From contig JAUPSS010000007.1 in NCBI GenBank assembly GCA_040285825.1, forward strand, positions 2,268,689 to 2,332,688: DNA of 64,000 nucleotides, given 5' to 3'. The position numbers were made by a program, and so were the translations under genes. Shown here in pieces: positions 19,786 to 30,498 of this stretch (the stretch's first letter is position 1; every line of letters starts with the position of its first letter). Source of the DNA: Eukaryota sp. TZLM1-RC (lineage: Eukaryota; Metamonada: BaSk clade). The notes under the pieces are model-generated. The model saw only the letters and a program-made list of their open reading frames with translations. It was not told the origin of the DNA and searched no databases.

Positions 19786-20127
19786 CTAGTCATCAATATC
19801 AGGACTGAAAGATAAAATCCTGAGAGGAACTCTACCTAGAGTTGACTCCACCTCTGAGGGTTGAGGGTTTTTGCAATTCAACGTCCTACTCTTGTCTATA
19901 TCACAATCAATACTGTTTCTTGGAGATTCAAAGAATTGTATAGAACTCTGACTTCGTATCTTTGAATGTGATGAAGCATCAGGGGTCGCGTTAAGACTAC
20001 GGAGTTGTTGCTCCCCAAATGAAGCAGAACGAACAGGAACCGGGGAAAGTAACGTCATTTTTGTGACTGTAACGTGTATAATTGGAAATCGGGGAAGGTC
20101 GTTGAAGTTCAAATGAAAGGATTTCAA
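19786..20127 (-). CDS. Small Ser-rich hypothetical protein
   Basis: 113 codons, or 90 from the inner ATG (MTLLSPVPVRSASF). Ser/Asn/Arg-rich and probably disordered, ending in an acidic DIDD. It is oriented opposite to the alpha/beta hydrolase gene with about 70 bp between starts, consistent with a shared promoter. No domain is recognised; coding status rests on an open frame and plausible start. Confidence 0.35.
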   Translation of the reverse strand: MKSFHLNFNDLPRFPIIHVTVTKMTLLSPVPVRSASFGEQQLRSLNATPDASSHSKIRSQSSIQFFESPRNSIDCDIDKSRTLNCKNPQPSEVESTLGRVPLRILSFSPDIDD

Positions 20128-20196
20128 ATAAGGATTTCAGGGAGATTGGATTAATGATTAACCTATTTCCAACTGAGAATTTGTTGTGATATTACA

Positions 20197-20961
20197 ATGA
20201 GCTTCTTCAAATCTATCCATACCTCAATGATTAAGTTCGATCCCAAACAACCTTTGTGGTGTGTTTGCATTCCAGGACTTGGTTGTACTTCTGACGACTT
20301 TGACAATCTAAGCAGTTATTTGAACATTAACTGTTTTTGTTTAGATCTGCGCAACTTTCCACTTGAGATTTCATCTATCCAAGAGTTTACAGAGACAATA
20401 TCATGCATCATTCAGCATATTAAAACAAAATACAACCTAGGCGAACCCTCAATGATCGTTGGACATTCATTTGGGGGTAGCCTTGCAATGGAGTGTTTTC
20501 ACCTTGCTAACATAATTGTTTCATTAGAAGGTAACGTTAATAAGGACTGTTGTGGCATTATTTCTCAGCAAATATCCAGCTATTCAAGAGAAGATTTCAT
20601 TCAACATTTTGACGAGTTTCTGGATGTTGTTGGTAAGAAACATTCCTTGTATTATTGGTCGACGATGGCTGTATCATGGGAACCAGCATCGTTACACCAT
20701 GCCTCAGAATTGTTAGTAGAATGGTCACACAATAGAGGAGAAGAGTTATGTCATGTGATTAATACTGAAAGGTTCTACTATTGCTATTCACAAAAGGTAA
20801 GACCTCTCCATGCCATTAAAATGTTGCAACGGTGTGGCTTGGATGAGACACATATTGTAGAGATCCCATCTTGTGGACATTTTATGTTGAAAGACAACCC
20901 TGAGTTCGTTAGCAGATTCCTCAATACAATTGCAACAGAGTCAGGCGGCAATCTACCATAA
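20197..20961 (+). CDS. Alpha/beta-hydrolase fold protein
   Basis: 254 residues. The alpha/beta-hydrolase plan is clear: a first-strand segment CIPGLGCTSDDF (24-35) with an oxyanion-hole-like turn, the nucleophile elbow VGHSFGGS (88-95; Ser91), a possible acid in SLEGNV (Glu111) and a C-terminal catalytic His in PSCGHFM (His228). The lid region (120-190) is Trp/Tyr/His-rich. The family includes lipases, esterases and thioesterases acting on small esters; the substrate cannot be read. There is no signal peptide, so it is probably cytosolic. No intron. Confidence 0.8.
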   Translation: MSFFKSIHTSMIKFDPKQPLWCVCIPGLGCTSDDFDNLSSYLNINCFCLDLRNFPLEISSIQEFTETISCIIQHIKTKYNLGEPSMIVGHSFGGSLAMECFHLANIIVSLEGNVNKDCCGIISQQISSYSREDFIQHFDEFLDVVGKKHSLYYWSTMAVSWEPASLHHASELLVEWSHNRGEELCHVINTERFYYCYSQKVRPLHAIKMLQRCGLDETHIVEIPSCGHFMLKDNPEFVSRFLNTIATESGGNLP

Positions 20962-21239
20962 TAGCATGGCTTCACTTTTGTCTGCAACACTAGCTCTCAT
21001 TACAAACTCTTTGTGTAAACTTTATAATTTATCTGGAGAGTTTGTTCAAAACAAAATGTCAGAACACACACACACACTATTCACCATCGTTGGTTGTATT
21101 TATTAAACTTTTCACTCAAATATTGACTCTAATACCAAAGCAAATTTTCTGCAAAAACTTTATGTTCAACAAATTATTTTTAATTTATTGAACTTGCACA
21201 CTTAACAAAATAAACTCTCAACTATTTTTGAACAAAAAA

Positions 21240-23780
21240 TACAAAAAGTAATATAGCTTACATATTTATGCAATAACGAATAAAAAATCATCAAAGACAC
21301 AACTAAAACTACACATCCTCAACCTGCATCTCCTGCATCGAAACAGTTAATTTCTAAAAATTCTGAAATTTTAACAAAAGAAGAAAGTCAATCAGAAAAT
21401 AATTTCACCATTCTCTTGTAAATAGAAAATACAATCCTTTTTTGCCAGTAAAGACGATTGAAAATTTTTCCAGTTCTTTCCTTTACAACTACAACAAAAT
21501 TCTCGAAATAAACCATAGCAGCCTTTCCTAAAGATCCAAGCAAGGAAAAAACAAAGGGACATGAATTATATTGGGCATGAGAATGTTCATTGACAGAAGA
21601 TATGGGCTTAGCATATTTTTTTTAAAAAATTTAATTTTATTCTAAACCTATAAATCAACATCTAATAAATCCATCTCTCCCAAAACAAAAACACTAGATG
21701 CAACTCTCTCATAGTGAGATCCAAGAGAAAGCAAAGCATCAGAAACCATCTTCAACATCCCCTTAAAAATAGAAAACACAATTCTATTTTGCCAAAACAA
21801 TCTGTTGAAATTTCTGCCAGTTCTTCTCTTTACAATCATTTCAAAATCATCCAAAAAACGTAAAGCAGTTGATGCAAGTGAACCAAAAAGGGAAAATACA
21901 AATGGATACAAATTGTATTTTGCATGCTGTAGACTGGCCAATTTGGACAAAGGTTCATTGTATTTTTGAATTTAAAATTTTCAGCATTTGAAAGGGGATT
22001 ATGAATTTCAGAATTAACAAGCCTTTCATTTGAGGCATTAAAAGGATCAACAGACATTACATCCAATAAAATGAAGCTTCCATCTAATCCAGGTAATATG
22101 ACATCACCTCTATTATTCTTATGAAAATCATTTTCAGCATCAAACAGATTTGACAACAAAGGTTCCAAGAAGGATTCAATTCTATGAGATTTACACATAC
22201 AATATAACTGGTCTCTTACAGCATCATGAACCTTGCTTCTAAAAGTAATAAAATGTTTACAATTTAACAAATGAGTAGTTGTAATTTCTCGAGAACATTT
22301 ACAAATTAAATTATGAGGTAAATTATCAGGCCAGATAAAGGAACGAAATCTCATATTCAGAGTCCAAGCAGAATCGGATAAGAGAGTACCATAAACTTGT
22401 GGAATTGTTGTTACTAAGGCAGAAGAAGTACTGTCACACATATCTTGTAAAAAGATTTGCAAAAGCGGGATTCTTTTTCTTGGCCAAGCCAAGTCTAACA
22501 TCAAAATCCAAGCTTTCAAAAATCTTTGACAATTTTTGTTGAAGCTTTTTACAGCAAAACTGTAAATTAAATAGAGATCGGTTTGGAATTTCTTGAATTG
22601 ATTGAGGAAAACATTTGGTCCAAATTTGTGGCGGTAATTTTTCAAGTTCACAAGATAACTCATACAAATAGGGACTACAATTGGGGACTAACAGATGAGA
22701 ATCATCAGGAAATCTACGAGAAAATTCATAAATAAAATTTTTGCCACCACCCAAGAATGCTGATTGACACAAAATTGAAGATTTAGTAAAACCAATACCA
22801 CCCAAATTTGCTGAAGAAAATAAATGGCTTTTCAACATTCCTGGTTCTACATCCAATAAATCAGCAAAAAATTCTGTTCTCAATGAATTAAAAGAACGAC
22901 AAAAATCTAATGCTATGGAAGGAGCACAAGATCTCAAAATGTGGGTTATTCTCCCAGTGTAGCAAATTTTAAGCATGAAAAATTTAATATGCTTTTCTAT
23001 ATCTAAAGAAGAAATTGAATCAAGTTCAATTTTCATTTTTTCCAAAATAACTTGCAATTCATTCTGAATTTGAGGCACATTTCCTAACCAACAACCAAGG
23101 AACTTAAAAGCATCACTACTATAATTAGTAAAAGGTACAATAGAATATTTATACAATAGAATACTTAGCATATTTAGCAATTTTGTATTTTTCGCCAGCA
23201 AGAAGAGGATCATTGACATCTGAATTAATGAAATGTTCGTTAAAAGAATAACAAGGGTTTACGGACATGGCAGCTGAAGTAGTAAAACTTCCATTTAAGC
23301 TGGGAACAATCAAATCAACTCTTGTCAGACCCATAGAAGCTCTGTTGCAGGGCGTACTATCAATATTGGCGTCTTCAAGAATTAATGTTGAAAGCAAAGG
23401 CTCTGAAAAAGAATCTACTCGATATGATTTACACATTACATAAATTTGGTCCCTAGCGTTATTATTTACCTTGCTTCTAAATGTAATGAAATTTTTACAG
23501 TTCAAAAGATCAGTAAACTAAAGAGGTTTACCACATTTACCTATTGAATGATTGGGTAAATTGTTTGGTCAAAGAAAACAACGATTACGCATGTTTGAAA
23601 GCCATTCATTGTTTTCTACAAGAAGTGCATAAACGGAAGGAATTTGAGTAACTAAAGCAGCAGCGGAACTATTTCAAAAATCTTTTCCACAATTTCCGAA
23701 AATGTGATTTTCAGTTTTAGGCAAGCCCAGTCTTGCTCCATAATTGAAGTTTTCATACAATTTAACCAGAAAAATACAAA
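21240..23780 (-). mobile_element. LINE, family 2, split by a younger LINE
   Basis: Reading the minus strand from 23780 to 23176 and then from 21606 to about 21250 restores one degenerate product like the LINE at 46492-47940: YENFNYGARLGLPKTENH, KNFITFRSKVNNN, DQIYVMCKSYRVDSF, DLIVPSLNGSF, then SHAQYNSCPFVFSLLGSLG and IFNRLYWQKRIVFSI. The gap is filled by the element at 21619-23163. The element lacks its reverse transcriptase (5' truncation). A possible terminal duplication AAAAATACAAA occurs near 21237 and 23769. Confidence 0.8.
21619..23163 (-). mobile_element. LINE, family 1, inserted in an older LINE
   Basis: Flanked by the exact 12-bp direct repeat CTTAGCATATTT (21607-21618 and 23164-23175), a target-site duplication. 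Nearly identical to the 3' three-quarters of the element at 35543-37541. The open frame (23163 to 21648) is broken by one extra A near 22447 and a second slip near 21970; otherwise it has the post-reverse-transcriptase region, a CxC..H..C zinc motif (CKCSREITTTHLLNC) and the endonuclease-like C-terminus. The 5' truncation is within the reverse transcriptase. High identity to its sister suggests recent mobilisation. Confidence 0.9.
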
Positions 23781-23870
23781 TAACATCTACCTGATTTTGA
23801 GAACAACGATCAACCAGTATGTCATTGATGGTCTTTGAATGCTGAAACTGAACAATCATAGTAAGAATAC

Positions 23871-24700
23871 CTACTCTATAGTCATATTAAAATATTCACC
23901 AAACACATGTATGAAAACTAAATTTTAAAAACCAGACTTGACCCACAACATCTTGATTTGGTTGCTTTATTGATATGGACTATCTTATACAATTGAACAG
24001 AAAATTAAATTCTGTTTATCAGAGGTTAATAATGGATATGTAAAGTTCCACTAATTTTCAAAACGAACCCAAGGCAAAATCGACAGGAAAAAACTAATAC
24101 CAATGAAATTTTTGAATCTCATTTTTCAGACACAAATTGTTCAATTCTTCAAGTCAAATAACTGTAATTTCAAAGACAATGTTATCCAACAAGTTTTTGT
24201 TCAATAAACAATTCAAAAAGCATCTACATGATTGTGAGAATAACGCATGCCTGTCTTGAACTCTGATAAATCTATTCATTTCTATCAGCAGCTATGAGTA
24301 TAAGAAATAAGGTCTTCATATCTTCGACAACTTCTTGGTTTTGTTCAGGATTTTCAATGGAGAACAGAAAGAAAGAAATTTGATAAGAAATTGTCAATCG
24401 ATAGTAAGATTTTGAGTGTAACTGAAGAAAACAATCAACACCCGGAAAACCGTTTTGAAGAGTACCCTTACTCTTATTTACCCTTGTTTGACGTAATAGT
24501 GATATGACAATTCGGACTCATAGTGGAGCAAGAATTGGTTTAGAAAGATCAAATCATATTATTCAACTATTAGGATGTCCTAAATTTGCCCAATTTTCAT
24601 TTAAGATTGATCCCAATTGTAATATGAAAACATAATTCCAAAAACTATTGACAAAAACCATGAAGTTGAATAAGATCAGGACGTATTTAATAAATAAGTG
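23871..24700. other. No recognisable gene
   Basis: AT-rich sequence between the LINE pile and Fanzor copy B. No coding or RNA signal was recognised; it probably includes the 5' flank of copy B. Confidence 0.45.
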
Positions 24701-25975
24701 GCTTCATGGTTCATTTAGTAATTCGTTTTGGTAATTCTTTTCCAAACCCATCCACCTCCCAAGGACAACACCAACTACTACTTATCTTTTACAGTGGATT
24801 TCATCCTGAATGCCCACAAGACAGGGCTCTTGTTTCTACATCGGAAAATTCTCTACTTCCTTATAGAAATTCATTCAATATTTTCCTCAATGATTGGCCG
24901 CAGTTACAGAGATGCAATTTTATTATAGAAAAGTACTTTTTCCTTACCTTGCGTGTCGGGCTCGTCAATTGGCATTCAATGTTAAGAGGAGTTTACCTAA
25001 AAATTGTCAATCCTGAACAAAAAACTTGATTCGTGCTCATTGTAGAGCTCTGGATAAAACGATTGTTTTTACCAATTATCTTCTCTCTCTTATACCAGGT
25101 GAACCCTTGGCACCCCTAGAAGCTAGTGAAATAACAAAAGGTGAGCAACCCGAAGAAGTAGTTATTTATTCTATTCTCAAGCCCTACAGAAATTTCCATT
25201 TTATTAAATCAAAAGAAAGATTCCTTTTATTTAATACGTGTAATTTTATCTTGAATATTTTTCAAAAATTTCCTGCCACTGCATCTTTACTATCTTCAAG
25301 TGATAGAATCACCTTTTCTTCAAAGAATTGGTGAGCTTTTTCTCTTTAATCTTAAAATTACACAATACTTACTCACTTTTTTTCTCATTTGCATTGTTGA
25401 AAGAAATTTAGAATAGTACCATCAACTTTTCACACAGGTTCTAAATTTCTTGAGGTACCTTCACATGTTGTCCATTGTGAAAAAATTTCCGCTTATTGAA
25501 GAGTCATTTTCCAAAACAAAGTTTATCAAAAATCGATGTTTAAAAAGCATATTGATACAATGTCCTTACAAAAAGTTTAATATCAACAGAAAATGTTTGA
25601 AAAATAGATTTAAACAATTTTTATGAAAACTAATGGTAAAGAACTGCTTTTGACCTTTGAAGGTGAAAATAAGGACTCAGAAAACACAGATGAGCTGGAT
25701 GAACTACCGAAAAAGAAACGAAGATTAAAAAAAGAAATGAAAAGTGACCCTGATGCCAACAAAATCAGAGAAATACAGTTGAAGGGTACTAAAGAATTCC
25801 CTGTCGAAGACGAAGATATCCCGTCGAATTTTTACTTGAAAGGCCCCTCATTGAACATTGATCTGGGCCAATCTAGATTATGTGGTTACTTCTTAAGTGA
25901 TAATCAATGTGGAGTTATTCGTTGTCCAACTGACAGAAGATACATGACAAAACCTTCACCCAGTAAACACTCTCC

Positions 25976-27200
25976 TCTTCGTTTGAATCCTTTTTTATAA
26001 TTCAAAAAGTTCAAAATGAATTGATTCCCAGTTTATTTTTATTAAAATCATTACAACTACAAAATCAGTTTTTAATATTCAGACACTGTATAAATTCAAT
26101 TTATGATGTACTGGCACCCCGAACAGTTCCTTATGAATGCACCACGATGGGTTTTCATCTTGGGGTTTCAGAATTTGTTGCTTATGTCAACTTAATAGGA
26201 ATGGAAGAATCAAATAATTTTGACTTAATTTATTTGCCTCATTCTTTGGGTGGATTAGGGTTTCTCCATCTGGGACAAGTTACACATATTTGCTATTCAG
26301 TTTCTGTATACTTGGCTGTACGTGATCTTGATTTAACGAATTTAATTCCAAATGATCAGTATAGGGTTTTACTATCAGCTTTATCACCTTCTTTTGCAGG
26401 TTTTGACTCGATTTGGGACAAACGAATCAAAATTTGCCAACGTCAAATCACTCATTTATTTTATAAGGAAAAATTGAGTCTTTTGAAGGAAAAACTATCA
26501 GAATGTGAACGACTACAATTTATTTCAAATTGTAACAGTCAATCATCTTGTTTTTTGAAAGTTTTGCCTATTTCTCAAAATTTTACGTTCTCAGATGATT
26601 GCTTTAAATATCTAATATATATGAGATTGCTTCAAGGATAACAATTTGTGATATGTCCTTTGTGTGGTTATGGCCTAGGCTTTGATCACTCGTTTCAATG
26701 TAGAAAAGTCTCGAGAATGGTTACACAAAGACATGACGAAGTAAATAATTTTATTAACGAACTAAATAATTTTGAATCTGAAAAGGAATTTAAATTTGGT
26801 TTAAATAAGCAGTTACGTGTTGATGGCTTTCAAACGTCAACTAAAATTGCTTTTGATGTTACCATAGTTGGAAGTTATGGTAATAATTGGAGTGATGCTT
26901 TTTCGAAAGCTTATTCTAATAAAATTGCAAAATATTCCATTTTAAAAGAATTAAATTTAATTAACCAAATTGTTCCTCTCGTTTTTAGTGTTCATGGGGG
27001 TTTTTACACTAAAACAAAAATACTGTTTGACCAATTTGGATGGAATGAGGTAGCAGATGAAATTAGTTGTATCATTTTGAAGAATAGCTTTAAATGCCAC
27101 AGTGCTTTTAATTATATACTTCAAAAGAAAAGAGAAGATCGTCAATGTTGGTAGGTAGTTTTTTTAGTGTTCAAATAGTTTCTTCTTAATTCTCAATAAA
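25976..27200 (+). mobile_element. LINE with restriction-like-endonuclease-type C-terminus (family 4)
   Basis: Inserted in Fanzor copy B between perfect 14-bp direct repeats AGTAAACACTCTCC (25962-25975 and 27201-27214). Frames 26021-26641 and 26648-27154 (one stop or slip between) encode the region after a LINE reverse transcriptase (LPHSLGGLGFLHLG), a zinc motif CPLCGYGLGFDHSFQC, and a segment with FDVTIVGSYG, KAYSNKIAKY and PLVFSVHGG, which follows the pattern of the restriction-like endonuclease domain of R2/NeSL-type non-LTR elements. It is 5'-truncated before the polymerase and ends AATAAA without a long A tail. Confidence 0.85.
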
Positions 27201-27502
27201 AGTAAACACTCTCCCAACCTATATTCCGTTTAAAATTTCAACCAATTTTTGAAACATTTGAATTTGGTTAAGAGAAAAGTGTACTTGGAAAATAATCGCC
27301 GGAAATGGAAAATAATTAAATTTGATAAGATTTTCGAGATCTTGACGAGATCTTTGCCTAATCTTCATCTTGCTGTTGTGAAATTACAGAAATCTGTTTC
27401 AACTGGTTTTGAAGACCTGGATTTTTCTAAACGACTTAGTGTGACTAAGATTAATAATCCCGTCTTTGCTGCCTTTTTATCAGACATCCAGAATTGCACT
27501 AG

Positions 27503-27594
27503 TGTTGCCTAAAGTCTATTGTAGTAAAGAAAAGTCAATGAGGAAAAGTTGATTTATTTTCTAATCATAACACATAAGCCTTAGGGCGCCAACA
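27503..27594 (-). repeat. 3' LTR of compact retrotransposon
   Basis: 92 bp, TG...CA ends. Preceded, on the minus strand, by a polypurine tract. Confidence 0.88.
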
Positions 27595-27900
27595 CTGCTT
27601 CTTCCCTTTTTCAAAATAAATCAGCTTATATGAATATGATACTAAAACTATGAACAAATAACTAAATAACTATAATTACTAAGAACTAAATACTGAATTC
27701 TACTGTTTTCTATTGTCTACAATTATCTCTGTAGTGATTGGGATTCGCGCAAGAAACTGGTTTTATATTTTTAAGATCGACAATTGATGTACTATGACTC
27801 TCCTACAATAATGTTAGTATAAGATAGTAAGCAAATAACTGAAAAGGGCCTCGTTCCAAGATCTCTGTGTTTGAATACTTTGTTGTGTATGTTTTAATCG

Positions 27901-28328
27901 CTACATAAAGCGCTCTGCTTCTTCCCTTTTTCGTAAACGAGAAACGTGGTAGTGTCGTTTAGTAAAGGTATCATGGAATCGAAGAATGGATTCGCTAATG
28001 ATCATGCAGGGTCTATGTTGGATCAAAACAACAGTTAACGAAGTAACAAACTTCAGAAATTTGAAGGCGGCGTCTTTTGTTGTTAAAGTACTGGCTTTAC
28101 GACTAAAAATATCAGAGGAGCAAAGACCGTATCTTTGCATTTTAGTACAATAACAGTGGAGGTGGAGTTTCTACTCGTAACCTCGTTTTTGGTCGACTTC
28201 TCTTGTGTTTGGCTCCATAAGGAAGAGAGCTGCTCGAATGAATAAAAGTCCATTGATTCGAGGTAAGGCTCTGTGTCCTTGTTAGGAGGATCCATCAATG
28301 GAGTCATCTTCTCCTTCCATCTCATCAA
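27901..28328 (-). CDS. Second minus-strand frame(s) of the LTR element
   Basis: Two overlapping frames (28328-28083 and 28140-27901) look like one product joined by a frameshift or mini-intron near 28140: a charged N-terminal part (MMRWKEKMTPLMDPPN) and a hydrophobic/helical C-terminal part ending RKREEAERFM. No Gag, protease or other retroelement motif is recognised. Whether it is continuous with the upstream frame is unresolved. Confidence 0.3.
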
Positions 28329-28330
28329 AT

Positions 28331-28753
28331 TTAGATTATGTGAATTTCTTCATATTCTCCTAATGCAGAAGACGTGTCTAAGGTGGGATTTCCATCCGTT
28401 CCCTTTGAGACAGGTTCTACAATTGGGAGGGGAGAGGGAGCCAGGTCCGTTCTCGTTACCTCTTCCATTGCTTTGAGGGGAGAGGGAACCGGGTCCGTTC
28501 TCGTTACCTCATCTGTTTCTTCTTTTCTTTTGACGGGAGAGGGAGCCGGGTCCGTTCTCGTTACCTCTTCTGTTGCTGAAGATGGAGGGACCTCGTCCAC
28601 TCTTTCATCTTCTTCTACTTTAAGGGAGGGGGAGGTGGGATCCGGGTCCGTTGCCTCGTTACCCTCTATATCATGTATATGTGACGCTGGTACCTGCTGC
28701 ATATTAAGTGGGGGATTAAAGTCAGAGATATCTGGTTGGAAGATGTCTGACAT
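28331..28753 (-). CDS. Repeat-containing protein of the LTR element
   Basis: 140 residues from an ATG. The centre has three copies of a degenerate unit of the form EEVTRTDPAPSP (acidic, then VTRTD, then a Pro-rich end), making it probably disordered. It is the first frame after the 5' repeat in the element's orientation, the place of gag, but has no zinc knuckle or capsid-like motif. It may be a captured or novel gene. The opposite strand is also open (28374-28760), a by-product of the repeats. Confidence 0.4.
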   Translation of the reverse strand: MSDIFQPDISDFNPPLNMQQVPASHIHDIEGNEATDPDPTSPSLKVEEDERVDEVPPSSATEEVTRTDPAPSPVKRKEETDEVTRTDPVPSPLKAMEEVTRTDLAPSPLPIVEPVSKGTDGNPTLDTSSALGEYEEIHII

Positions 28754-28830
28754 GCTGTAAAGTGTCTGGAGATGTTCACTAATGCTGGAGTTATGGTATA
28801 CCTTTTGACTTTAAAATGGCCAATAATTAT

Positions 28831-28922
28831 TGTTGCCTAAAGTCTATTGTAGTAAAGAAAAGTCAATGAGGAAAAGTTGATTTATTTTCTAATCATAACA
28901 TATAAGCCTCAGGGCGCCAACA
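28831..28922 (-). repeat. 5' LTR of compact retrotransposon
   Basis: 92 bp, 90 identical to the other LTR, which implies a recent insertion. A diverged copy of its first 62 bases occurs at 58766. Confidence 0.88.
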
Positions 28923-30149
28923 CTAGTTTAATATCTCAGCAACCAAGGCCATTTGGTCTTCACTTATCAAATGAAGCTTGGAAAAAAAACATGCGTTTGA
29001 GATTAAGGATGTATCCAAGTGGTCTTTTGGATAATTCTGTTTGTATTTGTAACGAAAAACCGTCTGCAAATCTCCGTCATATTGTAAGTTGTAAGAAATT
29101 TCTTCAATATCGGTCAGTTCTTCATAATGCTGTTCGTGATGTGACATATGAGATGTTCAAGTGTTACAATTTTAGTTGCAAAGTAGAAGCCTTGCTGAAA
29201 CATTATAGCGATAATAATTTGTTTAATTCACGTCGAGGTGATTTAATTGCTCCTTTTGTGGATTCCTTTCAAGTTGTTGTTGATTTTACTACAGTTGATC
29301 CCTTTGCTATTATTTATCGTGGTGATGTTTTAGTTAGTTCTAATGGTCACTTGAACAAGGCTGAGGTTCGTAAACAAAACAAATATACTGAGATATTAAA
29401 TGATTTAAATAAGAACCTTTACTCGAAGTTTTCGTTGTTCCTTTTGCCTTCTCGATTTTTGGCAACATTGGACAATCTGCCTTGATTTTTCTCAATGATT
29501 TTGATAATTTATGTCGTTCATATGGAAAGAATTTTCAATGAATTTATGGAAGAATCGTATCATTTTTGCTTTGTACAGAAGTGTTCCCGAGTACTTAAAT
29601 TTAATGATGTCCAAGCTGTATAAGGATTCATCAAGAGTTGGCGTGGAGAATTTTGTTTCTTATGTGTTTTAATGTGTTTTGTTTTGTTTTGTTTCTTCGT
29701 AGAATAAATAATTCTTTTTTTAAAAAATTTGATAACCGAAGACGAAAAGAGAGCCGGTTCCGAGAGAGCCTCAACAAATTTCAAAGGCTGGCTGGACATC
29801 CTGAAAAATTCTACCTTGCTGTGGGTTCTGCTAATTTCCCTTCTCATTGCCGAAAAGTCAATTGATATGGATCAGCAAGGGCTTTTAGAAAATGGTTGTG
29901 TTATCAAAAGGACGTGAAGCACTTGTCAACCTGTGAATTTAATACAAGCAAACTATCCAGCTGTTGCATGGCCGAGAATATTAAGCAGGCTCATGGAAGA
30001 TGCGTAATTGTACTGAGTGTCAAATAGTATATGACAGAGATATTTCCGCTGCAAAAAATATTCAAATTAAAAAGAAAGCAGAATTGTGGCCGGAAAGATA
30101 CATTTGCCCATAAGCTTTGTTGAGGAAATGAAAGAAGAACCAGAGCATA

Positions 30150-30413
30150 CAGAAACAAAAATTCTCGAAATTCTTTTGTTTTATTTTGATTTTTTTAAAA
30201 ATTTTTGAGACCGATCTATAAATGCCGTAGTAGCATTTGGTAGATCCAATTAGATACATCGAGTTGCGAGGGTTTGTTCTGTGAAAGCAGTAGGTGTATT
30301 TAAGTGAGGTAGCCCATTGATGAAGATCATGATTGTCTTTGTCAAATGTGTCTTACAGCCCGTGAGTAGATATAGAGAAAGTTGAAAACAGGAGTGAATT
30401 TCATAGGGGAATG
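30150..30413 (+). ncRNA. Candidate omegaRNA scaffold of Fanzor copy B
   Basis: Counterpart of 6480-6721. The hairpin at 30213-30246 keeps both stem blocks (GATCTAT/GTAGATC and AAATGC/GCATTT), with the stem change giving a G-U wobble. A 38-base AT-rich insertion lies just before it (about 30160-30205). Similarity to copy A ends at 30413 after GGGGAATG and is followed by a T-rich flank unlike copy A. Candidate by position and conservation; transcription is not shown. Confidence 0.55.
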
Positions 30414-30498
30414 ATTTTTTTTTCTTTGTTGGTTGATAGTTAGTGTAGTAGAACTAGTTTAGTTCGGGTGAACTAGTTCAGTAATTCTAACATTGGGG

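Larger units (their letters stand above)
27503..28922 (-). mobile_element. Compact LTR retrotransposon, 1.42 kb, non-autonomous
   Basis: Two 92-bp direct repeats (27503-27594 and 28831-28922; 2 differences) begin TGTTG and end CAACA and are flanked by the 4-bp duplication CTAG (27499-27502 and 28923-28926). On the minus strand a polypurine stretch of about 17 bases (AAAAAGGGAAGAAGCAG, complement of 27595-27611) sits immediately before the downstream repeat, as a plus-strand primer site should. The repeat contains TATAT and AATAAA-like boxes in that orientation. The 1.24-kb interior has no reverse transcriptase, integrase or protease, so it must be moved by another element. No tRNA primer match was identified. 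Confidence 0.85.
27329..29724 (+). mobile_element. LINE (family 3-like) in Fanzor copy B, itself interrupted
   Basis: Flanked by the 11-bp duplication AAATTTGATAA (27318-27328 and 29725-29735). Without the LTR element inside it, the LINE is about 970 bp. The coding sequence runs across the LTR insertion: FLSDIQNCTS before 27502 continues as LISQQPRPFGLHLSNEAW after 28923. Downstream are CICNEKPSANLRHIVSC (zinc motif) and RRGDLIAPF ... VVDFTTVDPF, the endonuclease-like domain, with frameshifts near 29470. It is 5'-truncated. Confidence 0.88.
24706..30136 (+). pseudogene. Fanzor nuclease, copy B, split by two LINEs
   Basis: Three blocks, read in order, align with copy A: 24706-25975 (N-terminal region and RuvC-I, NIDLGQSRLCGYFLSDNQCG), 27201-27328 (the basic helix with NLVKRKVYLENNRRKWK) and 29725-30136 (the remaining catalytic half, with the zinc-finger area, a Cys pair and DRDISAAKNI as RuvC-III). 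Breaks coincide exactly with target duplications of the inserted LINEs. Copy B also has its own point stops (for example after the conserved HCRKVN). It lacks the tandem duplication of copy A, so in that area it is closer to the ancestral form. Dead as a gene. Confidence 0.8.

Noticed and set aside
28374-28760. Plus-strand frame in the LTR element
   Set aside because: Mirror of the VTRTD repeat. The polypurine tract and LTR signals place the element, and so its gene, on the minus strand.
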